A stretch of DNA of 64,000 nt from Crocinitomicaceae bacterium (GTDB lineage Bacteria; Bacteroidota; Bacteroidia; Flavobacteriales_D; Crocinitomicaceae). The position numbers and the translations under genes were made by a program. Position 1 is the stretch's first letter; each line of letters opens with the position of its first letter. The stretch is taken from positions 650,209-714,208 of the forward strand of contig JAJTCM010000002.1 in assembly GCA_021325675.1 (NCBI GenBank), in the 5' to 3' direction. Shown here in pieces: positions 49,475 through 58,160 of this stretch. Under the pieces are notes generated by a model. The model was not told the DNA's origin. It was given only the letters and a program-made list of their open reading frames with translations, and made no database searches.

Positions 49475-51372
49475 TACGCCCGTTCGTTTTTGCCTTCCAT
49501 GAAATTGATGAAGGCCGTGTTCACCACCTTGTTCCCACCCGGTGTCGGGTAATCTCCCGTAAAGTACCAGTCGCCCAAATGGTTCGGACAAGCTTCATGC
49601 AGGTTTTCAATCGATTGATAAATGATCTCCACCTTCGCGTTGATATTTGCCGGTGTAAGGAGCAAAGCGATCTTATCTGAAATTTCCTGGGCAGTAAACG
49701 GTTTGTAAATCTCTTTTACGTAATTTTTAATTTCCTCTTTCGGCAAATGCGCCTGGTCTTTGCATTTTTTGTAAACGTCCTGGATCAGCTGTTCCTTCCC
49801 GTTTTCTTTCAGGAGCTGGATCGTCGCTTCGAAGGCAATGAAATCGCTCATTTTAGCCATGTCAATCCCGTAACAGTCCGGGTAACGGATTTGCGGCGCA
49901 GAAGAAACTACCAGGATTTTCTTAGGGCCAAGGCGGTCGAGGATGCGCAGGATGCTCTGCTTTAAAGTCGTTCCGCGCACAATGCTGTCGTCGAGCACTA
50001 CGAGGTTGTCCTTGTCGCGGTGCACCGAGCCGTAAGTAATATCGTAACTGGAAGAAACGATATCGTCACGCTCTTCGTCCTGCGTGATGAAAGTGCGCAG
50101 CTTGGCGTCCTTGATCGCGATTTTCTCCAGGCGGGCGCGGCGGTAAATGATTTCTTTCAGCTGCTCCGGCGAAGGTTTTTCCGGCAGGTTGATGATGGCT
50201 TCGTATTTTTTATCGTTCAGGTAATCCTCCAGGCCTTTCATCATGCCGTAAAACGCAATTTCAGCGGTATTCGGGATGAAGGAAAACACGGAATTATCCA
50301 GGTCGTAGTTCACGGATTCCAGCACTTGCTTAACGATCAGCTTGCCGAGGTTGATCCGTTCGTTGTAAATTTCTTTGTCGTTTCCGCGCGAAAAGTAAAT
50401 GCGCTCGAAAGAACAGCTTTTTTTCTCCGTCGGGCGGTTGATTTCCACTTCTGAAACCTGTCCGCTTTTTTTGATAATCAGCGCATGACCGGGCTGCAGC
50501 TCGTTGATATCTTCGTATTTAAGCCTGAAAGCCGTCTGGATCACCGGGCGCTCGGAAGCTACCACGCAAATCTCATCATCTTCATACCAGTATGTCGGGC
50601 GGATCCCGGCAGGATCGCGCAGCACGAAAGCATCACCGTGACCAAAGAGACCGGCCATGGCGTAACCGCCGTCCCAGAATTCGGAAGAGATTTTTAAAAT
50701 ATTCTCGATGTTCAGGTTTTCCGCGATCTTTGAATAGCTGTCAACATACGAAAGTCCTTCGTCCTGGTATTTTTGAAACATTTCGTCGTTTTCAACATCG
50801 AGGTAATGCCCGATTTTCTCCATCACGGTTACCGTATCGGATTTTTCCTTCGGGTGCTGCCCGATTTCGAGGAGCACATCAAAAAGCTCGTCTACGTTCG
50901 TAAGGTTGAAATTCCCGGCTACGACCAGGTTGCGGGTGATCCAGTTGTTCTGGCGCAGGAAAGGGTGACAGCTTTCAATTGAATTCCGCCCGAAAGTCCC
51001 GTAGCGTAAATGCCCGAGGAAAAGCTCACCGGTAAAGCCGGCGTTTTTTTTCAGAAAATCAACATTTTTCAGGTTATCGGGGTTTTCCTCACCAATGGCG
51101 GCGAATTTCTTGTTGACATGGTCAAAAATATCCTGGATCGGGTTTTTATTGATTGAGCGGTAGCGGGAAATGTAGCGCTCACCGGGGCTCATGTCGAATT
51201 TGATATTTACCAGACCTGCACCGTCCTGGCCGCGGTTACGCTGTTTCTCCATCATGAGGTGCATTTTACCCAGGCCGTAAAAAGCCGTTCCGTATTTATC
51301 AAGGTAAAATTGCAAAGGTTTTTTTAATCTCAAAAGTGCTATACCACACTCATGTTTGACCGCGTCGCTCAT
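49471..51372 (-). CDS. PurF-like amidophosphoribosyltransferase, long form
   Basis: 633 residues, about 130 longer than classical PurF. The N-terminal glutamine amidotransferase has the Ntn nucleophile Cys9 after a short propeptide (MSDAVKHECGIALLR) and the RNRGQDGAGL and GHLRYGTFG motifs. The phosphoribosyltransferase domain has the PRPP loop VVLDDSIVRGTTLKQS (about 458-473). The C-terminal ~110 residues end in HLGDWYFTGDYPTPGG. PurF makes 5-phosphoribosylamine, the first purine intermediate. Bacteroidota often have this long form as well as another PurF, so I do not assign the symbol. Confidence 0.88.
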   Translation of the reverse strand: MSDAVKHECGIALLRLKKPLQFYLDKYGTAFYGLGKMHLMMEKQRNRGQDGAGLVNIKFDMSPGERYISRYRSINKNPIQDIFDHVNKKFAAIGEENPDNLKNVDFLKKNAGFTGELFLGHLRYGTFGRNSIESCHPFLRQNNWITRNLVVAGNFNLTNVDELFDVLLEIGQHPKEKSDTVTVMEKIGHYLDVENDEMFQKYQDEGLSYVDSYSKIAENLNIENILKISSEFWDGGYAMAGLFGHGDAFVLRDPAGIRPTYWYEDDEICVVASERPVIQTAFRLKYEDINELQPGHALIIKKSGQVSEVEINRPTEKKSCSFERIYFSRGNDKEIYNERINLGKLIVKQVLESVNYDLDNSVFSFIPNTAEIAFYGMMKGLEDYLNDKKYEAIINLPEKPSPEQLKEIIYRRARLEKIAIKDAKLRTFITQDEERDDIVSSSYDITYGSVHRDKDNLVVLDDSIVRGTTLKQSILRILDRLGPKKILVVSSAPQIRYPDCYGIDMAKMSDFIAFEATIQLLKENGKEQLIQDVYKKCKDQAHLPKEEIKNYVKEIYKPFTAQEISDKIALLLTPANINAKVEIIYQSIENLHEACPNHLGDWYFTGDYPTPGGNKVVNTAFINFMEGKNERAY

Positions 51373-51389
51373 GCCTGAAAAATTTTTTG

Positions 51390-51397
51390 CAAAGTTA
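51390..51397 (-). promoter_or_regulatory. -7 promoter box for the PurF-like gene
   Basis: TAACTTTG on the minus strand, 17 nt before the ATG. Confidence 0.5.
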
Positions 51398-51487
51398 CGG
51401 GATTAAATCCAAAAAAGAAAACCGATTTAGGCAATAAGACGGACTTGCTGAGGAAACGGCCTGCTTTTAAGAAAATTTAACTGGTGA

Positions 51488-53683
51488 TCACCATGAAACA
51501 TGGAGTTGCGAGTTACCTGCTATCTCATATTCCAGCCAATTTTCCTGCTGTTTTACCGGTTCAAGCAATTTTTTTTGTTTGCCGGGCCCGCTCATCACCT
51601 TGAATTTCTGTCCTTTTTCCGAAAAAAGCCTCAAAGTGCAGCACAATTCTGCCGATCCGCCGACCCGGAAGCTGACAGAGTGGTTTTTGTGCCTGCGCAG
51701 ACTGCTGACAGGATAATCGATAAACAAGAGGAGCCCCGGCTGCCTGAATTTGAAATACTGTCGCGGCACAACCCCAAACGGTGTTCCGGCCCCATAGACT
51801 TCCTGGCCCACCTGCCCTGCGTTGTCCCAGCCGTCATACAAATCTTCCAGGGGCATCCAGAGATTGGGATCAATTTCACCGGTTTTAACTTCCGGGGCGA
51901 GCATATCTTCCGGGAGCAGGGGCGGATAATAATAAGGCATCCGGTGCACGGCATATTTAATGAATTCCGGCAGCAGGATATTCAATGCAGGCAGGATTTT
52001 AAGGTTTTTCGTTTCCTGCAGGTAGGCGTGGATCGCCGTATATACTTCAAATTCTTCGTACGCAGCAGTGTAAGGTGCATTATTGAGGGGAAAAATGCTG
52101 AAAAAATTCGGGTAATGTGCGCTGTGCCCGTAACGGCACTCCCAAAGCTGCATGTTTTTAACCAGGGCGGCGATGCAGACATAGCTTTGCTTCAGGTAAT
52201 CCTCGTCCCCGCTTTCTTTATAGAGCCTGACAAGTGCCCCGGCAGCAAACGCCGTGTTATTTGCCTGGTAAAATAATTCCATGCCAAGGCCTTTGAGTTT
52301 TTTGGCGGCTTTCGCGGCTTCCCTTAAAAAACGATCTTCCCCGGTAAGCTCCCAGACTTCCAGCATGAGGTGGGCGTAGGATCCCGGCACATCTTTTTCA
52401 CCGCCTTTCCCGGGTTCCGTTTCTTCCTTAACCGCCTCAAGGGTGTGCATGTGATAAAAAACCGGCCATTCGTAGTCAAAATGCTTTGCCACCCGGATGG
52501 TAAACTCCATGGAAGCCAGCAAAACGCGGCGGGCTTCGGCATCACCGGTGCGCGCCAGCTTGACGAGGTTCATCAGCGGATGGTAGAGGTACCAGGAATC
52601 CATCACGTCTTCCTTTTTCTGCTCTTCGGATTGATCGAGCTGGCTGTACATGGCCGGAAGCCAGCGCACAATCGTACCGTACCTGCTATCGTAAAAGTTG
52701 GGTATCGATGCTTTCAGTGTCTCGATCACCGGCGGTTTTTCGCCCTGCCATTCGGCATATTCCATGAGCGGGATCAATACGGCCAGCTGCACCATGCTTT
52801 CCGGTGGGGTTTTGTAATCACTGACATAGGCACTCAGGTAGGAATGTCCTTTATGGAAAGTCCAGCACCCCTTATGTGTGGTAAGGCCATCCAGGCTTTT
52901 TTCTGCAGTTCCAGGCCAGTCATGGTAGACAACCGGTGGCTTCGGAAGCTTGAGATATACGTTAGAAAGGTATTCCAGGTAGCTGGTTGATATTTCGGTC
53001 TCATCCCCGGGAATATCCGTGCTGCATACGATATACGCATCCGAAACAAGCACTTTTTTACCTGCTTTCAGGGGCTTGTCCTTCAGCGGGGGCAGCCTGA
53101 AACCTATTTCGGGCCATTCTCCGCCAACGGTTTCTGCCGCGGAAGTTTGCGTATCCTGACAAAAATCATTCAGGGAGCTGAGGTCCTGGAAGTAAAACAC
53201 GGACCCGACTGAAGGTTTCGTCATGCTGAAGAAAAGCTGTCCGGAACGCGCGCCAACCTGGTGCAGGTGAATTTTACCAAAGGTATTTTCAATATCCCCG
53301 TTCTTCGTCAGCGGAACGATATCCCGCGGGCTGAAAGGGATCAGCAAGTCGTGAGAAGGTGTAAAAGCCGTTGCATAGTGCAGCACCTGATCCTTTTTGC
53401 CGGGAATTTCCACCCGGGTTTCAAAATCTCCCGTCACCGTCCGGAAGCGGACCAGGTAATGACTGTTTTTTTCGCTGAGGCTGATCAGTTCAAAATCGTT
53501 CAGCGGCGTATAGGCGCACCGGAAGGCCATGCGGCTTTCGTCAGGCCAGGAAACCACCATCCACAAAGAATTTCCGGTCAGGTGAATACTGAAACGAAAG
53601 TCGTTTGTTTTTTTCTCCCTAAGCGGTTGTGTGCTGTCAATTTCTGACTGTACAGTAGCAGTCCACGCAGAAACATGGGGCAT
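51488..53683 (-). CDS. Unrecognised 731-residue protein with an alpha-barrel-like C-terminus
   Basis: 731 residues, no signal peptide or membrane helix. Residues 1-230 look beta-rich; 230-620 are helical with many aromatic and His residues (VFYHMHTLEAVKEETEPGKG, WECRYGHSAHYPNFFSIF), which suggests an (alpha/alpha)n barrel as in glycan-active enzymes; 640-731 is again beta-rich. GWDNAGQVGQEVYGAG near 625 may be a loop of functional weight. I do not recognise a family, so an enzymatic role is only a guess. It starts 18 bp after the SDR gene stop and is probably cotranscribed with it. Confidence 0.55.
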   Translation of the reverse strand: MPHVSAWTATVQSEIDSTQPLREKKTNDFRFSIHLTGNSLWMVVSWPDESRMAFRCAYTPLNDFELISLSEKNSHYLVRFRTVTGDFETRVEIPGKKDQVLHYATAFTPSHDLLIPFSPRDIVPLTKNGDIENTFGKIHLHQVGARSGQLFFSMTKPSVGSVFYFQDLSSLNDFCQDTQTSAAETVGGEWPEIGFRLPPLKDKPLKAGKKVLVSDAYIVCSTDIPGDETEISTSYLEYLSNVYLKLPKPPVVYHDWPGTAEKSLDGLTTHKGCWTFHKGHSYLSAYVSDYKTPPESMVQLAVLIPLMEYAEWQGEKPPVIETLKASIPNFYDSRYGTIVRWLPAMYSQLDQSEEQKKEDVMDSWYLYHPLMNLVKLARTGDAEARRVLLASMEFTIRVAKHFDYEWPVFYHMHTLEAVKEETEPGKGGEKDVPGSYAHLMLEVWELTGEDRFLREAAKAAKKLKGLGMELFYQANNTAFAAGALVRLYKESGDEDYLKQSYVCIAALVKNMQLWECRYGHSAHYPNFFSIFPLNNAPYTAAYEEFEVYTAIHAYLQETKNLKILPALNILLPEFIKYAVHRMPYYYPPLLPEDMLAPEVKTGEIDPNLWMPLEDLYDGWDNAGQVGQEVYGAGTPFGVVPRQYFKFRQPGLLLFIDYPVSSLRRHKNHSVSFRVGGSAELCCTLRLFSEKGQKFKVMSGPGKQKKLLEPVKQQENWLEYEIAGNSQLHVSW

Positions 53684-53701
53684 AAAAATCGAAATAAAAG
53701 G

Positions 53702-54466
53702 TTATTTTTCGTCTTTCATGATAGGTTCAACCTGCATTGTGGAAACATTGCAGCGATTGGGCTGGCACAGGCAATACACAATTGCCGCAGCAATATCCGA
53801 TGCGTCAAGCATTTTCTCGGCTTCCACTTTTTTCTTAAGCTCTTCCGCATCAGGCCCCTGCATGTCCGTAGCCGTAGCTCCGGGCTCGATCAGGGAAACT
53901 TTGATATGGTGCGGATTGAGTTCTTTTTGCAGCGAAACGGAAAAGCCCTGGATAGCCGATTTTGTGGCTACATAAAGCGAGCTTCCGCCTTCCCGTCCTT
54001 CGGCGCTCATTGAACCAACATTTACAATATGACCGCTGCCATTTTCTTTCATCCGCACGGCCGCTTCCTGTGCACAAAGCAGGTAAGAAGTGATATTCGT
54101 TCCAACGGCGTATACCCGGTCATCGTGCGAACCGTCCATAACGCTTTCATAGGCGATGGCTGCATTGTTGATGAGCACGTCCAGTTTTCCGAAACGATGG
54201 TCGAGCGCCTGGAATATTTTTTCCACTCCTTTTTGATCGGCCACATCGACAATCATCCCGAACACGTTGTTTTCGTTGATTTTTTTCAAGTCGCTCAGGG
54301 CGTCTTCGAGCTCTTTTTCATGCCGTCCGACAATCATTACTTTAGCGCCCAGTTCTGCAAGATAAAGGGCTGTTGCGCGCCCGATCCCGGTTGTTCCGCC
54401 GGTGATGAGCACTATTTTTCCTTCGGTTTTCCCGATGGTTGGCAGGTAGCTTGTGAGGTCTTCCAT
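53702..54466 (-). CDS. Short-chain dehydrogenase/reductase
   Basis: 254 residues from the ATG at 54466 (MEDLTSYLPTIGKTEGKIVL); an upstream ATG at 54493 is possible. A classical SDR: LITGGTTGIGRATAL nucleotide loop, NNAA strand motif, and a catalytic Ser with the YVATK motif (VNVGSMSAEG and SSLYVATKSAIQGF). The Arg in IVGRHEKE suggests NADP(H). The substrate is unknown, but operon linkage to the 731-residue protein suggests that both act on one compound. Confidence 0.9.
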   Translation of the reverse strand: MEDLTSYLPTIGKTEGKIVLITGGTTGIGRATALYLAELGAKVMIVGRHEKELEDALSDLKKINENNVFGMIVDVADQKGVEKIFQALDHRFGKLDVLINNAAIAYESVMDGSHDDRVYAVGTNITSYLLCAQEAAVRMKENGSGHIVNVGSMSAEGREGGSSLYVATKSAIQGFSVSLQKELNPHHIKVSLIEPGATATDMQGPDAEELKKKVEAEKMLDASDIAAAIVYCLCQPNRCNVSTMQVEPIMKDEK

Positions 54467-54493
54467 AATGTAACAGGTTTTAGTAGTCTCCAA

Positions 54494-54796
54494 AATTACA
54501 TCATGGAAGGGGGAAGGGTTTTATATTATTTGGGGGAAATTTTATAATTTATCAAGTGTGAAGAAATCCCGGCACAGAATTTATTTACCTATACCTGCTC
54601 CATAGTAACTCCATACCTGAAGCATACTTAAAGCATATGTAATGTATATATACGTTATGTTAAATAGAAATTGCTTTATCGTCTCAACGTGATTTGTTGG
54701 GATTACTTCGTGACCGGAAGGGAGCCGTTTCATAACCAAATGCCCCGACCTGCTTTCAATAGTTCTGACCTTTGTTTCAGTTCTTGCTCAAACAAA
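54494..54796. other. Gene-free spacer before the tRNA terminator
   Basis: About 300 bp between the SDR start and the tRNA-Ser terminator. It is AT-rich, with no open frame of note. cttaaagcatatgtaatgta and similar wording is present, but no repeat copy and no convincing promoter box were found. Confidence 0.5.
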
Positions 54797-54822
54797 AAAT
54801 GCCCCGCGAAAGCGAGGCATTT
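54797..54822 (-). terminator. Terminator downstream of tRNA-Ser
   Basis: The plus-strand arms aaatgccccgc and gcgaggcattt are separated by gaaa. On the minus strand the hairpin (one G-U pair) is followed by a T-run, 6 nt after the tRNA 3' end. Confidence 0.85.
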
Positions 54823-54828
54823 GGTCTG

Positions 54829-54916
54829 CGGAGAGAGAGGGATTCGAACCCTCGATACACTTTAGGCGTATACACACTTTCCAGGCGTGCTCCTTCAACC
54901 ACTCGGACACCTCTCC
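54829..54916 (-). tRNA. tRNA-Ser (anticodon GGA)
   Basis: 88 nt with a complete cloverleaf and a long variable arm, as expected of serine tRNA. The acceptor GGAGAGG pairs with TCTCTCC (one G-U); the anticodon stem CACGC/GTGTG encloses the loop CTGGAAA with anticodon GGA; the T arm is GAGGG-TTCGAAT-CCCTC. The discriminator is G, the serine identity base. CCA is not encoded; the next bases are CAG. It decodes UCC and UCU. Confidence 0.95.
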
Positions 54917-55061
54917 TTTTTCCGGACTCCCGATTTGCCGTAGCAGAATATCGGGCTCCTTTTGTTTCCAAATCGCCGGTTGAGTTGCGATTGGGACGGC
55001 AAAGAAACAAAAAATTAATGGATTTCAAGCAAGAAAAGCTATTTTTTTCTGAGATTTCTCC

Positions 55062-56120
55062 CTACAAGCTCATTTCGCCGCAGATATTTTCACCCAGTTT
55101 CCGGATAACGGTATCGCGGTCGGGGTATTTTCCGATCAGGTACATCATTTTCGTGATTGCCGCTTCGGTAGTCAGGTCGCGGCCACCGGTCACACCGATT
55201 TTACTGAAAAAAGAGCTGGTCTGGTACTTGCCCTGGTCAACCATACCCGTGCTGCACTGCGTAATGTTGAGGATCACGCCGCCAGCCGCCAGGTAATCGC
55301 TAACGAGCTGCTGGAACTTCAGATCCGTAGGTACATTACCCGCACCAAAGCTTTCAATTACGATGCCTTTTACCAGCTCGGGGTTGAAAATCCCGGCGTA
55401 TATCTCAGCAGAAAATCCAGGGTAAACCTTCAGCAAAGCGATCCGGTTATCAAAATCAGTGAAAAACACGGGTTCTTCGGCCTGTGTGTAAGATTCCCGC
55501 AGCTGGTAAGCAATCTGGATGCCTGCAATCGCCAGTTCAGGATAATTCGGGGATTTGAAAGCCTCAAAATGGCTGGCCGAAACTTTCGTGGTGCGATTGC
55601 CGCGGTAAAGCGAATATTCGAAATAAATCGCTACCTCCTGGATTTTAGCCTGCCCGTTTTCATCGCGGTCCGCTGCAATTTCAATCGCTGTGATGATGTT
55701 TTCCTTTCCGTCTGTGCGGATCGTGCCGATCGGGAGCTGCGAGCCGGTAAGGATCACTGGTTTTTGCAGTCCCTGCAGCATGAAGCTCAACGCAGAAGCC
55801 GTATAAGCCATCGTATCCGAGCCATGCAGGATCACAAAGCCGTCGTATTGCGCATAATTATCGTAAACCTGCTGTGCGACCGCCGCCCAAAGCCTGGGGT
55901 TCATTTCCGAAGAATCCACGGGTTCGGGAAAAGAAACGGTATCAAGGCTTACGTTCAGGCGCTCAAGCTCGGGGATCTGGCTGCTGAGGTGCCTGAAATC
56001 GAAGGCCTTCAAAGAACCGGTTTTCGGGTCGTTGACCATCCCGATCGTTCCCCCGGTGTAGATCAGTAAAACATTTGGCTTTTCCGCTTTCACGCTGACA
56101 GATTTATTTCTCAGCATCAA
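55062..56120 (-). CDS. ansA: Type I L-asparaginase
   Basis: 352 residues. It hydrolyses asparagine to aspartate and ammonia. Catalytic Thr22 lies in IYTGGTIGM and the second-site Thr103/Asp102 in ILHGSDTMAYTASALSF, with GSQLPIGTIRTDGKENI following. No signal peptide is present, so it fits the cytoplasmic (type I) form. It is monocistronic between the tRNA and the secreted-protein pair. Confidence 0.94.
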   Translation of the reverse strand: MMLRNKSVSVKAEKPNVLLIYTGGTIGMVNDPKTGSLKAFDFRHLSSQIPELERLNVSLDTVSFPEPVDSSEMNPRLWAAVAQQVYDNYAQYDGFVILHGSDTMAYTASALSFMLQGLQKPVILTGSQLPIGTIRTDGKENIITAIEIAADRDENGQAKIQEVAIYFEYSLYRGNRTTKVSASHFEAFKSPNYPELAIAGIQIAYQLRESYTQAEEPVFFTDFDNRIALLKVYPGFSAEIYAGIFNPELVKGIVIESFGAGNVPTDLKFQQLVSDYLAAGGVILNITQCSTGMVDQGKYQTSSFFSKIGVTGGRDLTTEAAITKMMYLIGKYPDRDTVIRKLGENICGEMSL

Positions 56121-56230
56121 AGAAAAGCATTTTTGTTTTAATTACGCTTTATTCGTATCCCCGTGTTTCTTTTTTTGGCTTTTACGGAAATTTACAGGCG
56201 CATAAATTTTAAAGCTTTTCGGATGACAAC

Positions 56231-56244
56231 TCAGCTAAATCGTA
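56231..56244 (+). promoter_or_regulatory. Conserved upstream box of the first Cys-rich secreted gene
   Basis: tcagctaaatcgta, identical to 56772-56785. It lies 115 nt before the ATG at 56346, against 116 nt at the second gene. It may be a regulatory site or a remnant of the duplication. Confidence 0.55.
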
Positions 56245-56345
56245 TAGAGTAACACTCTGAAAAAGAAGTAGTTTTTTCCTGCTTTTATAATTGGCCGAGT
56301 CAAAAAAAGTGCTTAAATTGGGCTCAATTAATTAAACTTATATCT

Positions 56346-56660
56346 ATGAAAAAAATGATTTTGTCCGCTCTCTTTGTTGGTGGATTTTTTGCGGTGAACA
56401 GCTTCGCGCAACAAGGATTTGACAACCACATGGAGGCGAAAGCACGCAAAGCTTTGAAAGAAGCAGGATGCATCGAAAATGGTAACGGGAATTTTATCAC
56501 GCATTACACTTCACAAGTGACCCCTTTGCTGGACAACTGCTACAGCGTAACTTTGTTCCCTGTTCCTAACCCGACAATCGCTGAGTACGTTAGACTCGCA
56601 CCGGCCGGAACGGTAACGATCTGTGACGGTGAGATTACAAGCGTAACTTGCGGACAGTAA
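56346..56660 (+). CDS. Small Cys-rich secreted protein, copy 1
   Basis: 104 residues. A signal peptide (1-22, ending NSFAQQ) is followed by KARKALKEAGCIENGNGNF and a C-terminal VTLFPVPNPTIAEYVRLAPA, TICDGEITSVTCGQ. Four Cys (42, 65, 93, 102) are all in the mature part and could form two disulfides. The paralogue at 56888-57202 has the same length and Cys frame. Function is unknown. It has its own terminator. Confidence 0.8.
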   Translation: MKKMILSALFVGGFFAVNSFAQQGFDNHMEAKARKALKEAGCIENGNGNFITHYTSQVTPLLDNCYSVTLFPVPNPTIAEYVRLAPAGTVTICDGEITSVTCGQ

Positions 56661-56687
56661 ACACAAATTTTTAAATCAAACAGGAAG

Positions 56688-56731
56688 TCCCTTCGTCTCC
56701 CCGTAACTACCGGATGGCGGAGGGATTTTTT
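56688..56731 (+). terminator. Terminator after the first Cys-rich secreted gene
   Basis: Arms tcccttcgtc (56688-56697) and ggcggaggga (56716-56725) pair with G-U pairs and are followed by a T-run. Confidence 0.75.
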
Positions 56732-56771
56732 GTTGCAGAAAATGCTGATGATTTTCCGGGAGGAGCTTTCG

Positions 56772-56785
56772 TCAGCTAAATCGTA
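56772..56785 (+). promoter_or_regulatory. Conserved upstream box of the second Cys-rich secreted gene
   Basis: tcagctaaatcgta, identical to 56231-56244, 116 nt before the ATG at 56888. Confidence 0.55.
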
Positions 56786-56887
56786 AAGTGCCTAATGTCC
56801 TGAAAAACAGCAAATTTTTCTGTCAAAATCAGGCATATATTCCAAAAAATTTATTTACTTTAATCCACAATTTAACACTTACATCCT

Positions 56888-57202
56888 ATGAAAAAAATCA
56901 TTTTAACTTCTGCTTTTGCTTTGGGGGCAATGTTCACCTTTGCCCAAAACCATGACGGAAATGCCGAAGCAATTGCGCGTAAAGCCTTACGTGAAAACGG
57001 GTGCCTTGATAATGGCGCTTACACGTTCACAACCGAAGCAATTGGCGCCTGCGCCTGCGGACCGGCAACAACTTGTGTCTGGCTCGAAGTAATCGCTTAT
57101 CCGAACCCGAACAACAATCCGAACATTGCCTACAAATTAGGCCCGGTTGGCCGTGTTACCATTTGTGGCAACGAAGTGCTGACAGTTGAATGTTTACCAT
57201 AA
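56888..57202 (+). CDS. Small Cys-rich secreted protein, copy 2
   Basis: 104 residues, a tandem paralogue of the 56346 gene. The signal peptide MKKIILTSAFALGAMFTFAQ is followed by AIARKALRENGCLDNGAYTF and VGRVTICGNEVLTVECLP. Six Cys are present (39, 55, 57, 63, 93, 102); 39, 63, 93 and 102 correspond to the four in copy 1, and CAC at 55-57 is new. Upstream DNA is also duplicated. Function is unknown; small disulfide-rich secreted proteins are often stable extracellular factors or inhibitors (inference). Confidence 0.8.
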   Translation: MKKIILTSAFALGAMFTFAQNHDGNAEAIARKALRENGCLDNGAYTFTTEAIGACACGPATTCVWLEVIAYPNPNNNPNIAYKLGPVGRVTICGNEVLTVECLP

Positions 57203-57231
57203 GCACTTGCTGAAAAACATACCGCTAAAGA

Positions 57232-57258
57232 AAGCCCTGTGTAAGCGGGGCTTTTTTG
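57232..57258 (+). terminator. Terminator after the second Cys-rich secreted gene
   Basis: aagccc (57232-57237) and gggctt (57248-57253), with a 10-nt loop, followed by tttt. Confidence 0.75.
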
Positions 57259-57311
57259 TTTACACTGATTTTGCAGATGTGAAAATTTCTTATGTGGTCT
57301 TTTGATAAACC

Positions 57312-58079
57312 CTAAACCCCAAATAATTTGCGCGCATTCTCAGAAGTTGACCTTCCGATTTGTTCCGGTGAAACTTCGAAAATATCTGACAATTTATCGG
57401 CAATCAATGGAATATAGCTGCTTTCATTGCGTTTACCACGATGGGGATGCGGCGCTAAATAAGGAGAATCGGTTTCCAGGATGATTTCGTCCAGGGACAA
57501 ATGTTTGACTGCTTCGTCCAGCCCGGATTTTTTGAAGGTCACGACGCCCCCGATCCCAAAGAGAAAACCGCCGTAAGAGCGTATGCGCAGTATTTCGCGC
57601 TCCGTTCCTGTAAAGCAATGGAAAACACCCTTCAAACGCTCGTCATTATGGCGGTCAAGCACTTCAAAAATTTCTTCAAACGAATCCCGTGCATGGATCA
57701 CAATCGGAATTGCCCGCTCCTTTGCCCATTCGATCTGGATAGCAAAGGCCTGCTTCTGCTCTTTCAGGAAAGTCTTATCCCAGTAAAGATCAATCCCGAT
57801 CTCACCGATAGCAATAAATTGCCGCTGATCCAGCTCCTTCCTGATTTCCGCAAGCACAGCTTCAAAATTGCCGTCCACCGAACACGGGTGCAGGCCCATC
57901 ATCGCATGGCACACCCCCGGAAACTCCTGCTCCAGCGCATACATGCCAGGAATGGATTCCAGGTCGATATTTGGCAGCAGCATTTGATCCACGCCGGCAT
58001 CCAGCGCACGACGGATCATTTCCGTACGGTCATTCGCGAATTGCCCGGAATAGAGATGGGTGTGGGTATCGATGTACAT
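57312..58079 (-). CDS. TatD-family metal-dependent hydrolase
   Basis: 255 residues. Metal-dependent nuclease/hydrolase of the TIM-barrel amidohydrolase superfamily. The ligands are visible: THTHLYSGQF with the HxH (His6, His8), GEIGIDLYWDK with the bridging Glu, VIHARDSFEE, HCFTGTE and LETDSPYLAP with the catalytic Asp. TatD proteins are DNases or quality-control enzymes; D-aminoacyl-tRNA deacylase activity is also reported for members. It is 81 bp downstream of the bacilliredoxin gene, with a family-a repeat in the gap. Confidence 0.93.
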   Translation of the reverse strand: MYIDTHTHLYSGQFANDRTEMIRRALDAGVDQMLLPNIDLESIPGMYALEQEFPGVCHAMMGLHPCSVDGNFEAVLAEIRKELDQRQFIAIGEIGIDLYWDKTFLKEQKQAFAIQIEWAKERAIPIVIHARDSFEEIFEVLDRHNDERLKGVFHCFTGTEREILRIRSYGGFLFGIGGVVTFKKSGLDEAVKHLSLDEIILETDSPYLAPHPHRGKRNESSYIPLIADKLSDIFEVSPEQIGRSTSENARKLFGV

Positions 58080-58082
58080 GCA

Positions 58083-58157
58083 GGAAGACGAAAAGACATA
58101 GGACGAAAGACAAAAGACAGGATAGATGTTTGGTATCCTGTCTTTTATCTCATGTCT
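58083..58157. repeat. Intergenic repeat family a with a perfect 13-bp inverted repeat
   Basis: aaaagacaggata (58112-58124) and tatcctgtctttt (58134-58146) are perfect reverse complements around a 9-nt loop. gaagacgaaaagacatagga precedes them. It lies between two minus-strand genes. On the minus strand the stem ends in TTTT, so it can serve as a terminator for the bacilliredoxin gene. Confidence 0.65.
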
Positions 58158-58160
58158 GAA

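Noticed and set aside
54772..55296. A 174-codon plus-strand frame covering the tRNA
   Set aside because: It runs through tRNA-Ser and the asparaginase 3' end; tRNA structure explains the sequence.
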